DNA of 37,550 nt, from assembly GCA_964452045.1 (NCBI GenBank), contig CAYVKM010000030.1:1-37550 (forward strand), in the 5' to 3' direction. Numbering within the stretch: the first letter of the stretch is position 1; each line of letters starts with the position of its first letter. The notes beneath the pieces are model-generated. The model did no database searches and was not told the origin of the DNA. It saw nothing but the letters and a program-made list of their open reading frames with translations. The position numbers and the translations under genes are program-made. This document shows positions 1 through 8,938 of the stretch, in pieces. The stretch is from CAYVKM01 sp964452045 (GTDB lineage: Bacteria > Calditrichota > Calditrichia > RBG-13-44-9).

Positions 1-342
1 GTGGTTCTGGTGGGGATCTATGTTGCTTATTTATTTTTCCTGAAAAAGAGAGATCTAACCGAAAAGATTGGGAAAGTTCCCATTATGCAGACGCTTCACC
101 AGTACTGGTTCTCCGGCTGGGCATTCGACTGGTTGTACGACCACATATTTGTTTTCCCCTTGGTCTGGTTTGCCAAAATCAACAAGAACGACTTTGTCGA
201 TCAGGTGTATACCGGAATTGCCGCATTCAATCGTTATTCCAACCGTTTCTTCAGCCGTACCCAGACCGGTAATTTACGCTGGTATGCAGTTGGTCTGGCA
301 TTTGGTGCATTGGTCACTATAACAATTGTGATGTTCTTATGA
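1..342 (+). CDS. nuoL: NADH-quinone oxidoreductase subunit L, 3' end only
   Basis: This is the C-terminal 113 residues of NuoL, the distal proton-pumping membrane subunit of respiratory complex I; the rest lies upstream of the window, so the GTG at base 1 is not a real start. The visible part has the family's C-terminal pattern: an amphipathic stretch with the WLYDHIFVFPL segment, then a last membrane helix (about residues 90-113). Its TGA stop (340-342) overlaps the ATG of the next gene by four bases (ATGA), which indicates translational coupling with nuoM. The identity rests mainly on this C-terminal pattern together with the nuoM-nuoN context, which is unambiguous. Confidence 0.9.
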   Translation: MVLVGIYVAYLFFLKKRDLTEKIGKVPIMQTLHQYWFSGWAFDWLYDHIFVFPLVWFAKINKNDFVDQVYTGIAAFNRYSNRFFSRTQTGNLRWYAVGLAFGALVTITIVMFL

Positions 343-1985
343 TACTTTTATGGCTCTTGATAATTTTAATTGCCGGTGCAGGAATAGCCTGGCTCGCAGG
401 CCGGTGGAGTAAAATCCTGCCGCGCTGGATATCGCTGTTCGCATTGGCAATTGACTTTGTGCTGGTGCTGTATATCTGGATTAGTTCGGGTAAAGAAATT
501 GAACTCACCCAAAATCTCCAGTGGCTGGTTGAATTGAAATGGAACTGGATCCCGCAGTTTGGGATAAACTTTCACTTGGCTTTGGATGGATTAAGCTTGC
601 TATTGATTATGCTTACTATTTTTCTGGGCATACTATCAGTATTGACCTCCTGGAAAGAAATCCAGGAACGGGTTGGATTCTTCCACTTCAATATGCTCTG
701 GATACTGGCTGGGATCATCGGCGTATTTACCGCCATCGATCTCTTCCTGTTCTACTTTTTCTGGGAAGTGATGCTGATACCAATGTATTTCCTAATCGGA
801 ATCTGGGGGCATGAGAACCGGATCTATGCCTCCTTTAAATTTTTTATCTTTACCCAGGCCAGTGGATTGTTAATGTTTCTGGCAATCCTGGGGCTGTATT
901 TTATCCACGGCAGTAATACCGGCGTTTATACTTTTAATTATATGGATTTGCTGGGAACCTCCATTTCCCCGGTTATGGAAATGTTACTGATGCTTGGGTT
1001 TGTAATCGCCTTTATCGTAAAACTCCCGGCTGTGCCATTCCACAACTGGTTACCGGATGCCCATACCGAAGCGCCTACTGCGGGTAGTGTTATCCTGGCC
1101 GGATTACTGCTGAAGACCGGGGCTTACGGTTTACTCCGTTTTGTGCTTCCCCTGTTTCCGGATGCTGCAATTCGGTTTGCGCCCATTGCCATGCTCATGG
1201 GTGTACTGGGTATTCTTTATGGGGCAAAACTGGCCTATGCCCAGACGGATCTGAAACGACTGGTCGCCTATACCAGCGTTAGTCACATGGGTTTTGTCCT
1301 GTTGGGTATTTTTGCCATTAACCAACTGGCTTTCCAGGGCGTGGTAATGCAGATGCTCTGTCACGGTATCAGCACTGGCGCCCTATTTATTATGGTAGGC
1401 GCACTGCAGGAACGCATCCATACCCGGGATATTGCACAAATGGGCGGACTTTGGGAAAACGTGCCACGAATGGGCGGTGTGGGAATGCTCTTTGCCATGG
1501 CTTCGCTGGGTTTACCGGGTCTGGGGAATTTTATCGCCGAATTTCTGATTCTGGTTGGTTCTTTCCAGGCCAGTGTTTGGATTACCATTTTGGCCACTCT
1601 TGGCCTGGTAGCAGCAACTGTGTACTCTCTGCGTATTGTGCAACGGGTCTTCCATGGGAAGAAAGAAAAAGAATGGTCGCTTCCGGATTTAGGTGTGCGG
1701 GAAATGATCATTATGGGAGCGATGATCATTGTCATCGTCTGGCTGGGACTTTACCCGCAGCCGATATTTGATACCGCCAGGCCGGCGCTGCAAAAGGTGG
1801 AAGAGAATGCAATTATGTCTGTTGTTCCGAGCATACCTCTGTATAAAAGTCATTCTACCGAAGATGGTCAGTTCCTGATTAAGAAGGTGGTGGATCACCA
1901 TAAGGATAACAATTTAAATGAAATAGGAAATCCAGCAGCAAAACAAAAAACATCTGACAAAGGAATAACAGGGGGTCAATTGTGA
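339..1985 (+). CDS. nuoM: NADH-quinone oxidoreductase subunit M
   Basis: This 548-residue antiporter-like membrane subunit of complex I pumps protons in the inner membrane. The key charged residues of the family are present: Glu143 in the FFWEVMLIPMYF helix, Lys228 in IVKLPAVPFHNWLPDAH, and Lys259 in the following helix; these match E. coli NuoM Glu144, Lys234 and Lys265. About 14 hydrophobic segments are visible. The gene overlaps nuoL (ATGA) and nuoN (GTGA), so it sits inside a coupled operon. After the last helix there is an unusual hydrophilic tail of roughly 50 residues (from about residue 498) rich in Lys, His and Asn; typical NuoM proteins stop close to the last helix. The reading frame is intact. 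Confidence 0.97.
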   Translation: MILLWLLIILIAGAGIAWLAGRWSKILPRWISLFALAIDFVLVLYIWISSGKEIELTQNLQWLVELKWNWIPQFGINFHLALDGLSLLLIMLTIFLGILSVLTSWKEIQERVGFFHFNMLWILAGIIGVFTAIDLFLFYFFWEVMLIPMYFLIGIWGHENRIYASFKFFIFTQASGLLMFLAILGLYFIHGSNTGVYTFNYMDLLGTSISPVMEMLLMLGFVIAFIVKLPAVPFHNWLPDAHTEAPTAGSVILAGLLLKTGAYGLLRFVLPLFPDAAIRFAPIAMLMGVLGILYGAKLAYAQTDLKRLVAYTSVSHMGFVLLGIFAINQLAFQGVVMQMLCHGISTGALFIMVGALQERIHTRDIAQMGGLWENVPRMGGVGMLFAMASLGLPGLGNFIAEFLILVGSFQASVWITILATLGLVAATVYSLRIVQRVFHGKKEKEWSLPDLGVREMIIMGAMIIVIVWLGLYPQPIFDTARPALQKVEENAIMSVVPSIPLYKSHSTEDGQFLIKKVVDHHKDNNLNEIGNPAAKQKTSDKGITGGQL

Positions 1986-3460
1986 GCGGGACAGATGTAC
2001 TGGCATTAATGCCCTATTTAATTCTGGCAGGCGCAACAATCATTATCATGTTGCTGATCGGAACACGGAGAAGTCACTTCGTCGTTACAGTCTTCAGTCT
2101 GCTGGCGTTGGTGGGTGCATTCTTTTCCCTGTTCAGAGTTGTGGCATTCGCTCCCCGAATCATTACCGGGATTCTGATAATAGACCAATTCACCCTCTTT
2201 TATCTGGGATTACTATTCGCTGCGACTTTTGCTATTGTATTGCTGGCCAACGGATATCTGGAAAATCAGAATATCAAACGGGAGGAGTTTTATCTGCTTT
2301 TGTTTTTAGCCACTTTTGGGGCTTCGGTTTTGGTCGCCAGTTATCATTTTGTAACCTTTTTCCTGGGATTGGAAATTCTCAGTGTTTCTCTCTATACCCT
2401 GATTGGCTATTTACGGTTTCGCGAGCAGAACATCGAGGCCGGAATAAAATATCTCATTCTGGCGGCGGCATCCTCTGCTTTTCTGTTATTCGGCATGGCT
2501 CTGGTCTATGCGGATCTGGGGACGATGGAGTTTCCCGAAATTGCCAAAAGCCTGTTGCTGGGGTATGGAGATCATGTCCTCTCCCTCACCGGGTTTGGCC
2601 TGATGATTGTCGGTATTGGATTCAAGCTGGCGGTCGTGCCATTCCATATGTGGACGCCGGACGTTTATGAAGGAGCTCCTGCGCCGGTAACGGCTTTTAT
2701 CTCCACGGTTTCCAAGGGTGGCATGTTTGCCCTGTTATTACGCTTTTTCGCCGGAATTAACGGGTTTCAATATGGACCGCTGGTGATCATCTTCAGTATA
2801 ATTGCTATTGCTTCCATGTTTATCGGAAATTTCTTGGCGTTACTTCAGAATAATGTAAAGCGAATATTAGCTTACTCATCTATTGCGCATCTGGGTTATT
2901 TGCTGGTGGCCTTTCTGGCCAGCGGCACTTTTGGGGTCGAAGCAGCAACCTACTATCTGGTTGCCTATTTTATCACTACCATCGGGGCATTTGGGGTAAT
3001 AACCGTTTTATCCACAGAAGACCGGGATGCGGATCAAATGTCAGATTATCAGGGATTGTTCTGGCGCAGACCCTGGCTTGCCACAGTATTTACCGCCATG
3101 CTGTTTTCCCTGGCCGGAATTCCCCTAACCGCAGGATTTGTGGGAAAATTTTATGTGGCTGCGGCAGGTGTCCGGGCTTCCCTCTGGTATCTGGTTATCA
3201 TTCTGGTGGTGAACAGTGCCATCGGTTTATACTATTATTTGCGGGTGGTAGTCGCGATGTATTCCAAACCGGAGGAATTACCGGAGAATCAGGGCAAAGT
3301 TTCCCAGGCAGTGCCGCTGGCCAGTTTCGTTGCTCTGCTTGGAATTATTATTTTACTGGTGTGGTATGGTGTTTATCCGGCGGAATTGGTCGCCTGGATC
3401 AAATCCATGGCGATCAGTTTAAACTATATGTCCAGTACCTTTGTAACCCCAGTGTTTTAA
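1982..3460 (+). CDS. nuoN: NADH-quinone oxidoreductase subunit N
   Basis: This 492-residue third antiporter-like subunit of complex I completes the nuoL-nuoM-nuoN order typical of the end of nuo operons. The proton-path residues are visible: Glu131 in FFLGLEILSVSLYTLIGY, Lys156, Lys215 in GIGFKLAVVPFHMWTPDVYE, and Lys245. The start is GTG at 1982, overlapping the nuoM stop as GTGA; an AGGGGG ribosome site precedes it by about seven bases. The gene ends with TAA and is followed by a converging operon, so it is the last gene of the complex I operon. Confidence 0.97.
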   Translation: MSGTDVLALMPYLILAGATIIIMLLIGTRRSHFVVTVFSLLALVGAFFSLFRVVAFAPRIITGILIIDQFTLFYLGLLFAATFAIVLLANGYLENQNIKREEFYLLLFLATFGASVLVASYHFVTFFLGLEILSVSLYTLIGYLRFREQNIEAGIKYLILAAASSAFLLFGMALVYADLGTMEFPEIAKSLLLGYGDHVLSLTGFGLMIVGIGFKLAVVPFHMWTPDVYEGAPAPVTAFISTVSKGGMFALLLRFFAGINGFQYGPLVIIFSIIAIASMFIGNFLALLQNNVKRILAYSSIAHLGYLLVAFLASGTFGVEAATYYLVAYFITTIGAFGVITVLSTEDRDADQMSDYQGLFWRRPWLATVFTAMLFSLAGIPLTAGFVGKFYVAAAGVRASLWYLVIILVVNSAIGLYYYLRVVVAMYSKPEELPENQGKVSQAVPLASFVALLGIIILLVWYGVYPAELVAWIKSMAISLNYMSSTFVTPVF

Positions 3461-3485
3461 ATCTCTCCATTATAGAATCTTTGAA

Positions 3486-3501
3486 ATGAGATTATTCTCA
3501 T
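3486..3501. terminator. Short hairpin between converging nuoN and DUF1634 genes
   Basis: A perfect inverted repeat ATGAGA-TTAT-TCTCAT lies midway in the 64-bp gap between two converging genes. It could act in both directions, but neither side has a strong T tract, so the terminator assignment is tentative. Confidence 0.35.
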
Positions 3502-3524
3502 CTCTATTTATCTGTTTCCTAAAT

Positions 3525-3914
3525 CTATGCTCCTCCCGAAATGAGACTAAAACAGAGTACACTCAACACAATAAAAGCAACTAAAACATAAGTGTAATCC
3601 TTTTCGTGTAAAAAAGTGATGAAAGTGAAGAGAACCCTGGCAACCGGTGTGAGCATCAGTAGCAGCAAGCCAAATTGAATAACATCTTCTGAACGCAGAG
3701 AAAGCACGTTCTTTATTATTCCGGTAATGCTCTTTAATTCAGCCGGTTCACCTCTGAAAATATGATATTTCGGGATCGAGCTTCCGGAGCTGATCAGATA
3801 AAACACGCCGCCGGCAATAACAAAAAAGGTGGAGAGAATCACTCCGGTTATCAAAATTATACTGATAAATTTTTGGGTGTCTTCTATTCGGACATATTTT
3901 TTAATTCGTTCCAA
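3525..3914 (-). CDS. DUF1634 membrane protein
   Basis: A 129-residue protein with three predicted membrane helices (about residues 17-40, 78-98 and 106-127), matching the DUF1634 family, which is usually found next to TauE/SafE permeases. The start is TTG at 3914: a GGAGGT ribosome site seven bases upstream, lying inside the end of the exporter gene, supports it, and there is no ATG before residue 87. It begins one base after the exporter's stop codon, so the two are translated as a pair. The function is unknown; the constant pairing suggests an accessory subunit of the exporter, which is an inference. Confidence 0.8.
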   Translation of the reverse strand: MERIKKYVRIEDTQKFISIILITGVILSTFFVIAGGVFYLISSGSSIPKYHIFRGEPAELKSITGIIKNVLSLRSEDVIQFGLLLLMLTPVARVLFTFITFLHEKDYTYVLVAFIVLSVLCFSLISGGA

Positions 3915-3915
3915 T

Positions 3916-4752
3916 CTACATACCTCCGGTAATGCCTTTGTAGATCATTTCAATGGCCAAAAAGAGGATGGCAATGCTGAAAACTATCCGCAGAACCCTT
4001 GTCTTTGATTTTACCAGAACCCGCGTGCCGATTAATGCACCGGAAAGCACTCCCAGCATTACCGGCATGGCCAGTCCGGGATCGACATAGCCGCGATTCA
4101 GGTAAACCCCCACACTGGCGGCGGCGGTAACCCCGATCATAAAGTTGCTGGTAGTGGTGGAGACTTTGAAGGGTACTTTCATAATGTGATCCATCGCCAG
4201 GACCTTAATCGCACCGGAACCGATACCAAGCAGACCGGAAAGTATCCCGGCGATATACATTAGGCCAAATCCACCGGGTAGGGCCCGGACTGAATATTTC
4301 GTCTTTCCCTGCCTGGTTGGATATTCTGAACTTAATTTAAAGAAATGGATCAAACCTTTATCCTGTGCCGGAATAAAAACGTCCTGTTTTGGTTTAATGG
4401 AAAGATATGCTGAATAAAGCAGAGCCATTCCAAAAATAATAGCAATCGTTCCCGGAGCAATGTAGGCCGCAACAAAGGCGCCGGAGAGTGCTCCGAGTGT
4501 GGTAGCAACTTCCAGCAGCATTCCCAGCCGGATGTTGGTAAATCCCTCTTTTACATAGGCTGCCGCGGCACCGGAAGAGGTAGCGATCACTGAAACCAGA
4601 GATGCTCCGATAGCATACCGGATATCTACCCCAAAGATGATCGTCAGCAAGGGAACAATTACCATCCCACCACCCAGGCCGGTGAGCGATCCCAGAAAAC
4701 CAGCGGCAAGAGAAATGAATAGGATGAACAGAGTAAATTCAAGGATGGTCAT
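3916..4752 (-). CDS. TauE/SafE-family anion (sulfite/organosulfur) exporter
   Basis: A 278-residue inner-membrane permease of the TauE/SafE family, whose characterised members export sulfite, sulfoacetate or related anions. It has the family's internal duplication: a glycine-rich motif GSLTGLGGGMVIVPLL near residue 22 and its second-half counterpart SGLLGIGSGAIKVL near residue 174. About eight hydrophobic segments are visible, with a cytoplasmic loop around residues 122-155. The ATG start has no convincing ribosome site. It leads a two-gene operon with the DUF1634 gene. The substrate cannot be told from sequence, and no sulfur-oxidation gene is adjacent. Confidence 0.85.
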   Translation of the reverse strand: MTILEFTLFILFISLAAGFLGSLTGLGGGMVIVPLLTIIFGVDIRYAIGASLVSVIATSSGAAAAYVKEGFTNIRLGMLLEVATTLGALSGAFVAAYIAPGTIAIIFGMALLYSAYLSIKPKQDVFIPAQDKGLIHFFKLSSEYPTRQGKTKYSVRALPGGFGLMYIAGILSGLLGIGSGAIKVLAMDHIMKVPFKVSTTTSNFMIGVTAAASVGVYLNRGYVDPGLAMPVMLGVLSGALIGTRVLVKSKTRVLRIVFSIAILFLAIEMIYKGITGGM

Positions 4753-4923
4753 AGGTGTTGGCTTTCATGTACCAGGAAAATTGATTTATGTATATTCCCA
4801 TCCAATCGGAAATTTAACCAGATCAATAAATGAAAAAGGTAGAAATAAAAACTAACCAGATTTTAAGAGATTGAATCATCCTGCGTTCCTTTCACCCATG
4901 CATTAATTTTGAATTTGTGAGAA

Positions 4924-5580
4924 TCATTCTTCTTCCGATGCATCAGGTGTCTTCTTAAAGATATTCCTTTCCCCACCGACCGTCAGAATTACACTTATAA
5001 TTCCCAGGGTAATAAAAACGGTGGCGAATCCAATAATAACAATTTCCTGGGCGATATTTAGCTCCAGCAAAGCCATGGCGGAGAAAAAGAGTAATAATAC
5101 TCCCTTAATAAAGTTGGCGATCAGGGTTGAGCGGGGAATATCCTCCCGTCTTAAAGCTTTGAGAATAGATTGAGAGGCCCATATCGAAATCAGCCAGCCG
5201 AATCCAAACAGGATAAACGCAATAATAATTCTGGGTAGAAATAATATGCCCCTCTCCATTAAATCGGACAGGACAGTTAGTTTCCATGCGCTTAGCGCGT
5301 TGTTGACAAAAATAATGAAGATGATAAAAAAGGCGATGTTTCCCAGGAAGTTGTAGAAACCATATCGGACATCACCTTTGGAAAAATCCCGGCCCCAGCG
5401 GAATCGGGTAAGAAATCGTTCCAGTCGCAAAATGACCGCTAATTGAATGATAACCCGTTTGGCAAACCAACCCAGAAACCAACCGATAAACAGCAAGACA
5501 ATCCCAGCCAGAAGATCCGGAAGATAGCTAATGAATTTGTCGGTCAAATTCACAAATGAACCCGGTAATTTATCATTCAT
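4924..5580 (-). CDS. TM-helix / CmpX-like small-conductance channel protein
   Basis: A 218-residue membrane protein with about five hydrophobic segments. The first segment, beginning LPDLLAGIVLLFIGW, is the conserved 'TM_helix' repeat of CmpX-type proteins related to mechanosensitive channels; the repeat recurs near residue 111 (LFLPRIIIAFILFGFGW). The soluble beta domain of MscS is absent. The start has AGGAG six bases upstream and lies within the end of the preceding permease gene (overlap of eight bases), so the two are translationally coupled. A role in osmotic or envelope homeostasis is inferred from the family. The C-terminus is acidic. Confidence 0.75.
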   Translation of the reverse strand: MNDKLPGSFVNLTDKFISYLPDLLAGIVLLFIGWFLGWFAKRVIIQLAVILRLERFLTRFRWGRDFSKGDVRYGFYNFLGNIAFFIIFIIFVNNALSAWKLTVLSDLMERGILFLPRIIIAFILFGFGWLISIWASQSILKALRREDIPRSTLIANFIKGVLLLFFSAMALLELNIAQEIVIIGFATVFITLGIISVILTVGGERNIFKKTPDASEEE

Positions 5581-7843
5581 TTTCTACTCCTGCAGTTTTA
5601 TAAGATCTAAAAAGGGAGGCCCAGAAAGAGGGTCTCTCTTCATATTCTTTGATCCACAGAACCGGACATTTTACCTGTTCGGTAATTTCCTGGGCGAGAG
5701 ATTTAGCCAGGAGAAGCTCAATAAAATCGCCGGTTCTACCGCCCATCAGCACCAGGTCCGCACTCCGGGACAATTTGACAATCGCTTTTAATACCTCGCG
5801 TTCTTGCACAACTTTTAATTCTGCGGTCACCGAATTTTCGTCCAGAATTTGCTTGATTTCAGTGACTCGCTTTTCTTTCTCAATCGGTGCAGTTTCAGGA
5901 TCAACCACCAGGGCGATCCGAAGCTTTGCGTTAAAATATTCAATGAGAGCAGGAGCGATTTCGGTGGCCAGTCTGGTATGGATATCTTTCCCAAAGGGGA
6001 TAAGAATTTCCTTTACTTCATCTCTGGAAAATTCCCCATGCAGAACAGCCGCTTCGCTGGGGGCTTTCTGAAGAACAGCATCCATGAGAGAGGAAAAGAC
6101 CCGGTCCAGGAAGTTTGGCTGTTTTTCCCTTCCCATAATAATGAAATTGCAATTTTCCTCTATAGCCGTATCAATGATACCCTGGGAGATGCGGTGAGAG
6201 ACTTTAATGATAGACCGTGCTGGTATCCCAGCTTTATCGGCCTGTTCTTCAGCTTCATCAAGTACCGGTCTGGCCCGGGCCGAAGCCTCCAATCCGGCGC
6301 GGAGCTGTTGGCCCTCTCTTACTTCCATCACATGTAGAAAAATAATTTCGCCCTGGTGTTTTTTGGCCACCGCCAGCGCTATTTCAATCAAACTTTTTAG
6401 GGATTTAGGGTTGGCCACACAAACCAGAATGTTGTATTCTTTTTTCTCGATCCGTTCCAGGGCCTTCACTTTGCGAATATGTTCCACCTCCCGGTGAGCC
6501 GCATATCCCCGATAAACCGTTAGTCCCATCACGATCCAGATACCGGTCACAATCCACGCGGTAAGACTGTAATTCAGCATATACACAGCCAAAAAGAGTA
6601 AAAGCAGTATCCCGACTATGGAGAGCCAGGGAAACAAGGGGACAAAAAAACCACGGTCCAGATCTGCCCGCTTTTTTCGCAGGCGTATCATGGCAATATT
6701 TACCTGAAGAAATAACAAGAGGAACATGATATCCGCCGCACTGGCCACATCCTCGATGGGCAGGGAGAGTGCCATAAAGACCACAATGACCAGGGAGATA
6801 AGGATGGACCAGTAGGGGCTGTAATTTTTGGAGTGCACTTTACTGAAAAAAGTGGGGAAGTTTCTATCCCGTCCCATGGCAAAGGCAACCCGGGAGGAAG
6901 AATAGATAGTGGCATTCAAGGCGGACATGGTGGAAATTAATCCACCAATCAATATCATGATCCCACCGCCCACAAAAAAGTGCCGGGCAACCTCCACCAG
7001 GGCAATCTCTTTTTGTTTTGCCAGATACTCCCAAGGCGTCATATCACCGGGTTTCACCGAGCCAATAGCCGTGATGGCCACAAGGAGGTAAATTGGTACT
7101 ACAATCAGAAGAGAGAGAAAGACAGCCCGGGGAATATTTTTTTTGGGATTCTTGATTTCTTCCGAACTCTGGGCAATCACTTCAAATCCCTGGAAGGCAA
7201 TAAAAGTGAGACCCATGGCTTTGAATACACCACTGACGCCATACGGCATAAATGGACTGAATGTAGTCTCCCAGTCCCCTTTACGGAGCATTATCTCAAT
7301 GCCAAAACCGATGAAAATAAACAGGATGACGATCTTGGCAATCGTAACCAGATTGCCGATCTTTCCGGTTTCCGATGCACCGCGAAAATTGATGTAGGCA
7401 AAAAAAATGGCTGCCACTGCGGCTAATATTTTATGTGGCGGGAAAATTGCCCAGTGGGGTATAGTGATAGATAGTTCGGTAAAGACGTGTTCAAAATAGG
7501 CGCCAAAACCAATCGCATACAAACTGCAGGCAACCGCATGGGCAAACCAGCTCATCCATCCGGAAAGGAATCCATTCCAGCGGGGCAATCCCTCCTTAAC
7601 CCACAAATACCCACCCCCGGCATCGTGGTAACAGGAACCCAATTCGGCATAGGCCATGGCAGTGAGCAAGGCAATACAGCCGTTGAGGGTAAAAGTGATA
7701 ATCAATGCCGGGCCGGCTACCCCCGCGGCAATTCCAATGAGCACAAAGATACCAGCGCCAATCATGGCACCCACACCGATTAGGGTGGCATCCATCAAAC
7801 TCATTTCCCGGGCCAAGCGGACTTCAGTCTCAAATTTTTTCAT
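5573..7843 (-). CDS. APC-family amino acid/cation permease fused to two USP domains
   Basis: A 756-residue fusion. Residues 1-440 are a 12-helix APC-superfamily transporter with the first-helix motif GVGAMIGAGIFVLIG and the GFEVIAQSSEEIKNPKKNIP segment after helix 6. Two universal-stress-protein domains follow, from about residue 470 (NILVCVANPKSL) and about residue 613 (EILIPFGKDIHTR). The ATP-binding signature G-2x-G-9x-G(S/T) is degraded in both (GREKQPNFLDRVFSS and GGRTGDFIELLLAKS), so ATP binding is doubtful. The start is the ATG at 7843, which has AGGAG six bases upstream; a longer frame begins ten codons earlier without such a site. The substrate is unknown. The gene is coupled to the CmpX-like gene. 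A sensory or gating role of the USP tail is an inference. Confidence 0.88.
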   Translation of the reverse strand: MKKFETEVRLAREMSLMDATLIGVGAMIGAGIFVLIGIAAGVAGPALIITFTLNGCIALLTAMAYAELGSCYHDAGGGYLWVKEGLPRWNGFLSGWMSWFAHAVACSLYAIGFGAYFEHVFTELSITIPHWAIFPPHKILAAVAAIFFAYINFRGASETGKIGNLVTIAKIVILFIFIGFGIEIMLRKGDWETTFSPFMPYGVSGVFKAMGLTFIAFQGFEVIAQSSEEIKNPKKNIPRAVFLSLLIVVPIYLLVAITAIGSVKPGDMTPWEYLAKQKEIALVEVARHFFVGGGIMILIGGLISTMSALNATIYSSSRVAFAMGRDRNFPTFFSKVHSKNYSPYWSILISLVIVVFMALSLPIEDVASAADIMFLLLFLQVNIAMIRLRKKRADLDRGFFVPLFPWLSIVGILLLLFLAVYMLNYSLTAWIVTGIWIVMGLTVYRGYAAHREVEHIRKVKALERIEKKEYNILVCVANPKSLKSLIEIALAVAKKHQGEIIFLHVMEVREGQQLRAGLEASARARPVLDEAEEQADKAGIPARSIIKVSHRISQGIIDTAIEENCNFIIMGREKQPNFLDRVFSSLMDAVLQKAPSEAAVLHGEFSRDEVKEILIPFGKDIHTRLATEIAPALIEYFNAKLRIALVVDPETAPIEKEKRVTEIKQILDENSVTAELKVVQEREVLKAIVKLSRSADLVLMGGRTGDFIELLLAKSLAQEITEQVKCPVLWIKEYEERPSFWASLFRSYKTAGVENE

Positions 7844-8003
7844 ACACCGCTCCTGTTGGTGTATTCCAGGCAAGTCATAAAATCATAGAACTTTTTACAA
7901 TGGGTTATCCATATCCTTTTAAGGTATTGCTGATAGTGAAATTTACAAAATATTTATCCGGATTAAGCGGCAAATTAGGAAGTACCGAAAAGTCAGGTCA
8001 AAA

Positions 8004-8891
8004 TTATTTTCTATGCTTTTGCTCTTTTTCTCCGGATTCACCTCTCTCGATATGTCTTTCCTTTTCCTTTTTCTGAGGTTGTGCCTTCTCTTTTTTACTC
8101 TCAGATTTTCTTTCCCGTGGAACCTGCCTTGGTGCTGGGCGCAATATTTCCCGTCTGGTTTCTTCTCTTCTTTTCTGAATTTTGTTTCTTTCCTCTGGCG
8201 GCAATTGCATCCGCTGAAACTCATGATCTCTGAATCGTACCGGTTCACGCTGAATGCTGGTCTGCGGAACAGGATGATTGACTGACCTCTCGATTATTCG
8301 GACATCCGGCGCCCGGTCCCGGATAATTATTCGTTGAGGTTCCCTCCTGGGGAATCCGGCAATTCGATGCCGGCCAATATCATCATCCAGGAATTTGCTC
8401 CGGTTTACCACAACCCAGATATGAATCCGGCTGCGCTCCCAGGGTTCCGGCCAGACAACATTATGTGGAGGAAGCGGCGCCCAGCCAATGTAATCTCCGT
8501 ATTCGATCCAGCGGACCCGGGCAGGAGACCACTGATCTCCTGGAATCCAAAACCAGCCCACTGCAGGATCATAATCCCAGTATCCGTAGTGAAAAACTAA
8601 CCATCCGTAGGGTTCATAAGACACCCAGGCCCAACCCTGATCGGTCCAGACCCAATTCCCATAAGAAAATGGTTGCCAGTTGTCAATCACATAGGGTTGC
8701 CAGACCTCGCCATAGGGTGGAACTGTGAACCAGCGTCCATATCCATCCAGTTCCGGATAATCCGATACATATCCGGGTTCTTCCGGGATTTGCGTCCCGC
8801 TGGAAGCACATCCCCAAAACACGGAACTCAGGATGAGGATAATACTCAGAAAAAGAATCTTCCTCAATGATTTTTCTTGTGATATTTGCAT
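8004..8891 (-). CDS. DUF6600-type YGxW-rich lipoprotein with basic tail
   Basis: A 295-residue protein with a signal peptide ending in a plausible lipobox (VFWGC, Cys28). Residues about 45-165 form a Tyr/Trp/Gly-rich domain of the DUF6600 type: repeated YGxW units, GWFWIPGDQWSPARVRW, and GWAPLPPHN. Family members are secreted or outer-membrane associated; none is biochemically defined to my knowledge. From about residue 200 the sequence becomes Arg/Lys/Glu-rich and low in complexity, ending in a strongly charged tail. A GGGAG site lies about ten bases before the ATG. It appears to be a single-gene unit. Confidence 0.8.
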   Translation of the reverse strand: MQISQEKSLRKILFLSIILILSSVFWGCASSGTQIPEEPGYVSDYPELDGYGRWFTVPPYGEVWQPYVIDNWQPFSYGNWVWTDQGWAWVSYEPYGWLVFHYGYWDYDPAVGWFWIPGDQWSPARVRWIEYGDYIGWAPLPPHNVVWPEPWERSRIHIWVVVNRSKFLDDDIGRHRIAGFPRREPQRIIIRDRAPDVRIIERSVNHPVPQTSIQREPVRFRDHEFQRMQLPPEERNKIQKRREETRREILRPAPRQVPRERKSESKKEKAQPQKKEKERHIERGESGEKEQKHRK

Positions 8892-8938
8892 AATAATCTA
8901 TCTCCCATAAAATTATTTGGTCTAAAATTTAATTCCCG

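Noticed and set aside
5649..6497. Long plus-strand open frames opposite the APC-USP gene
   Set aside because: They are antisense shadows of a clear gene, with no family features.
7943..8248. 101-codon minus-strand open frame overlapping the DUF6600 gene
   Set aside because: It is a shadow in another frame of the Arg/Lys-rich tail; it has no ribosome site and is low in complexity.
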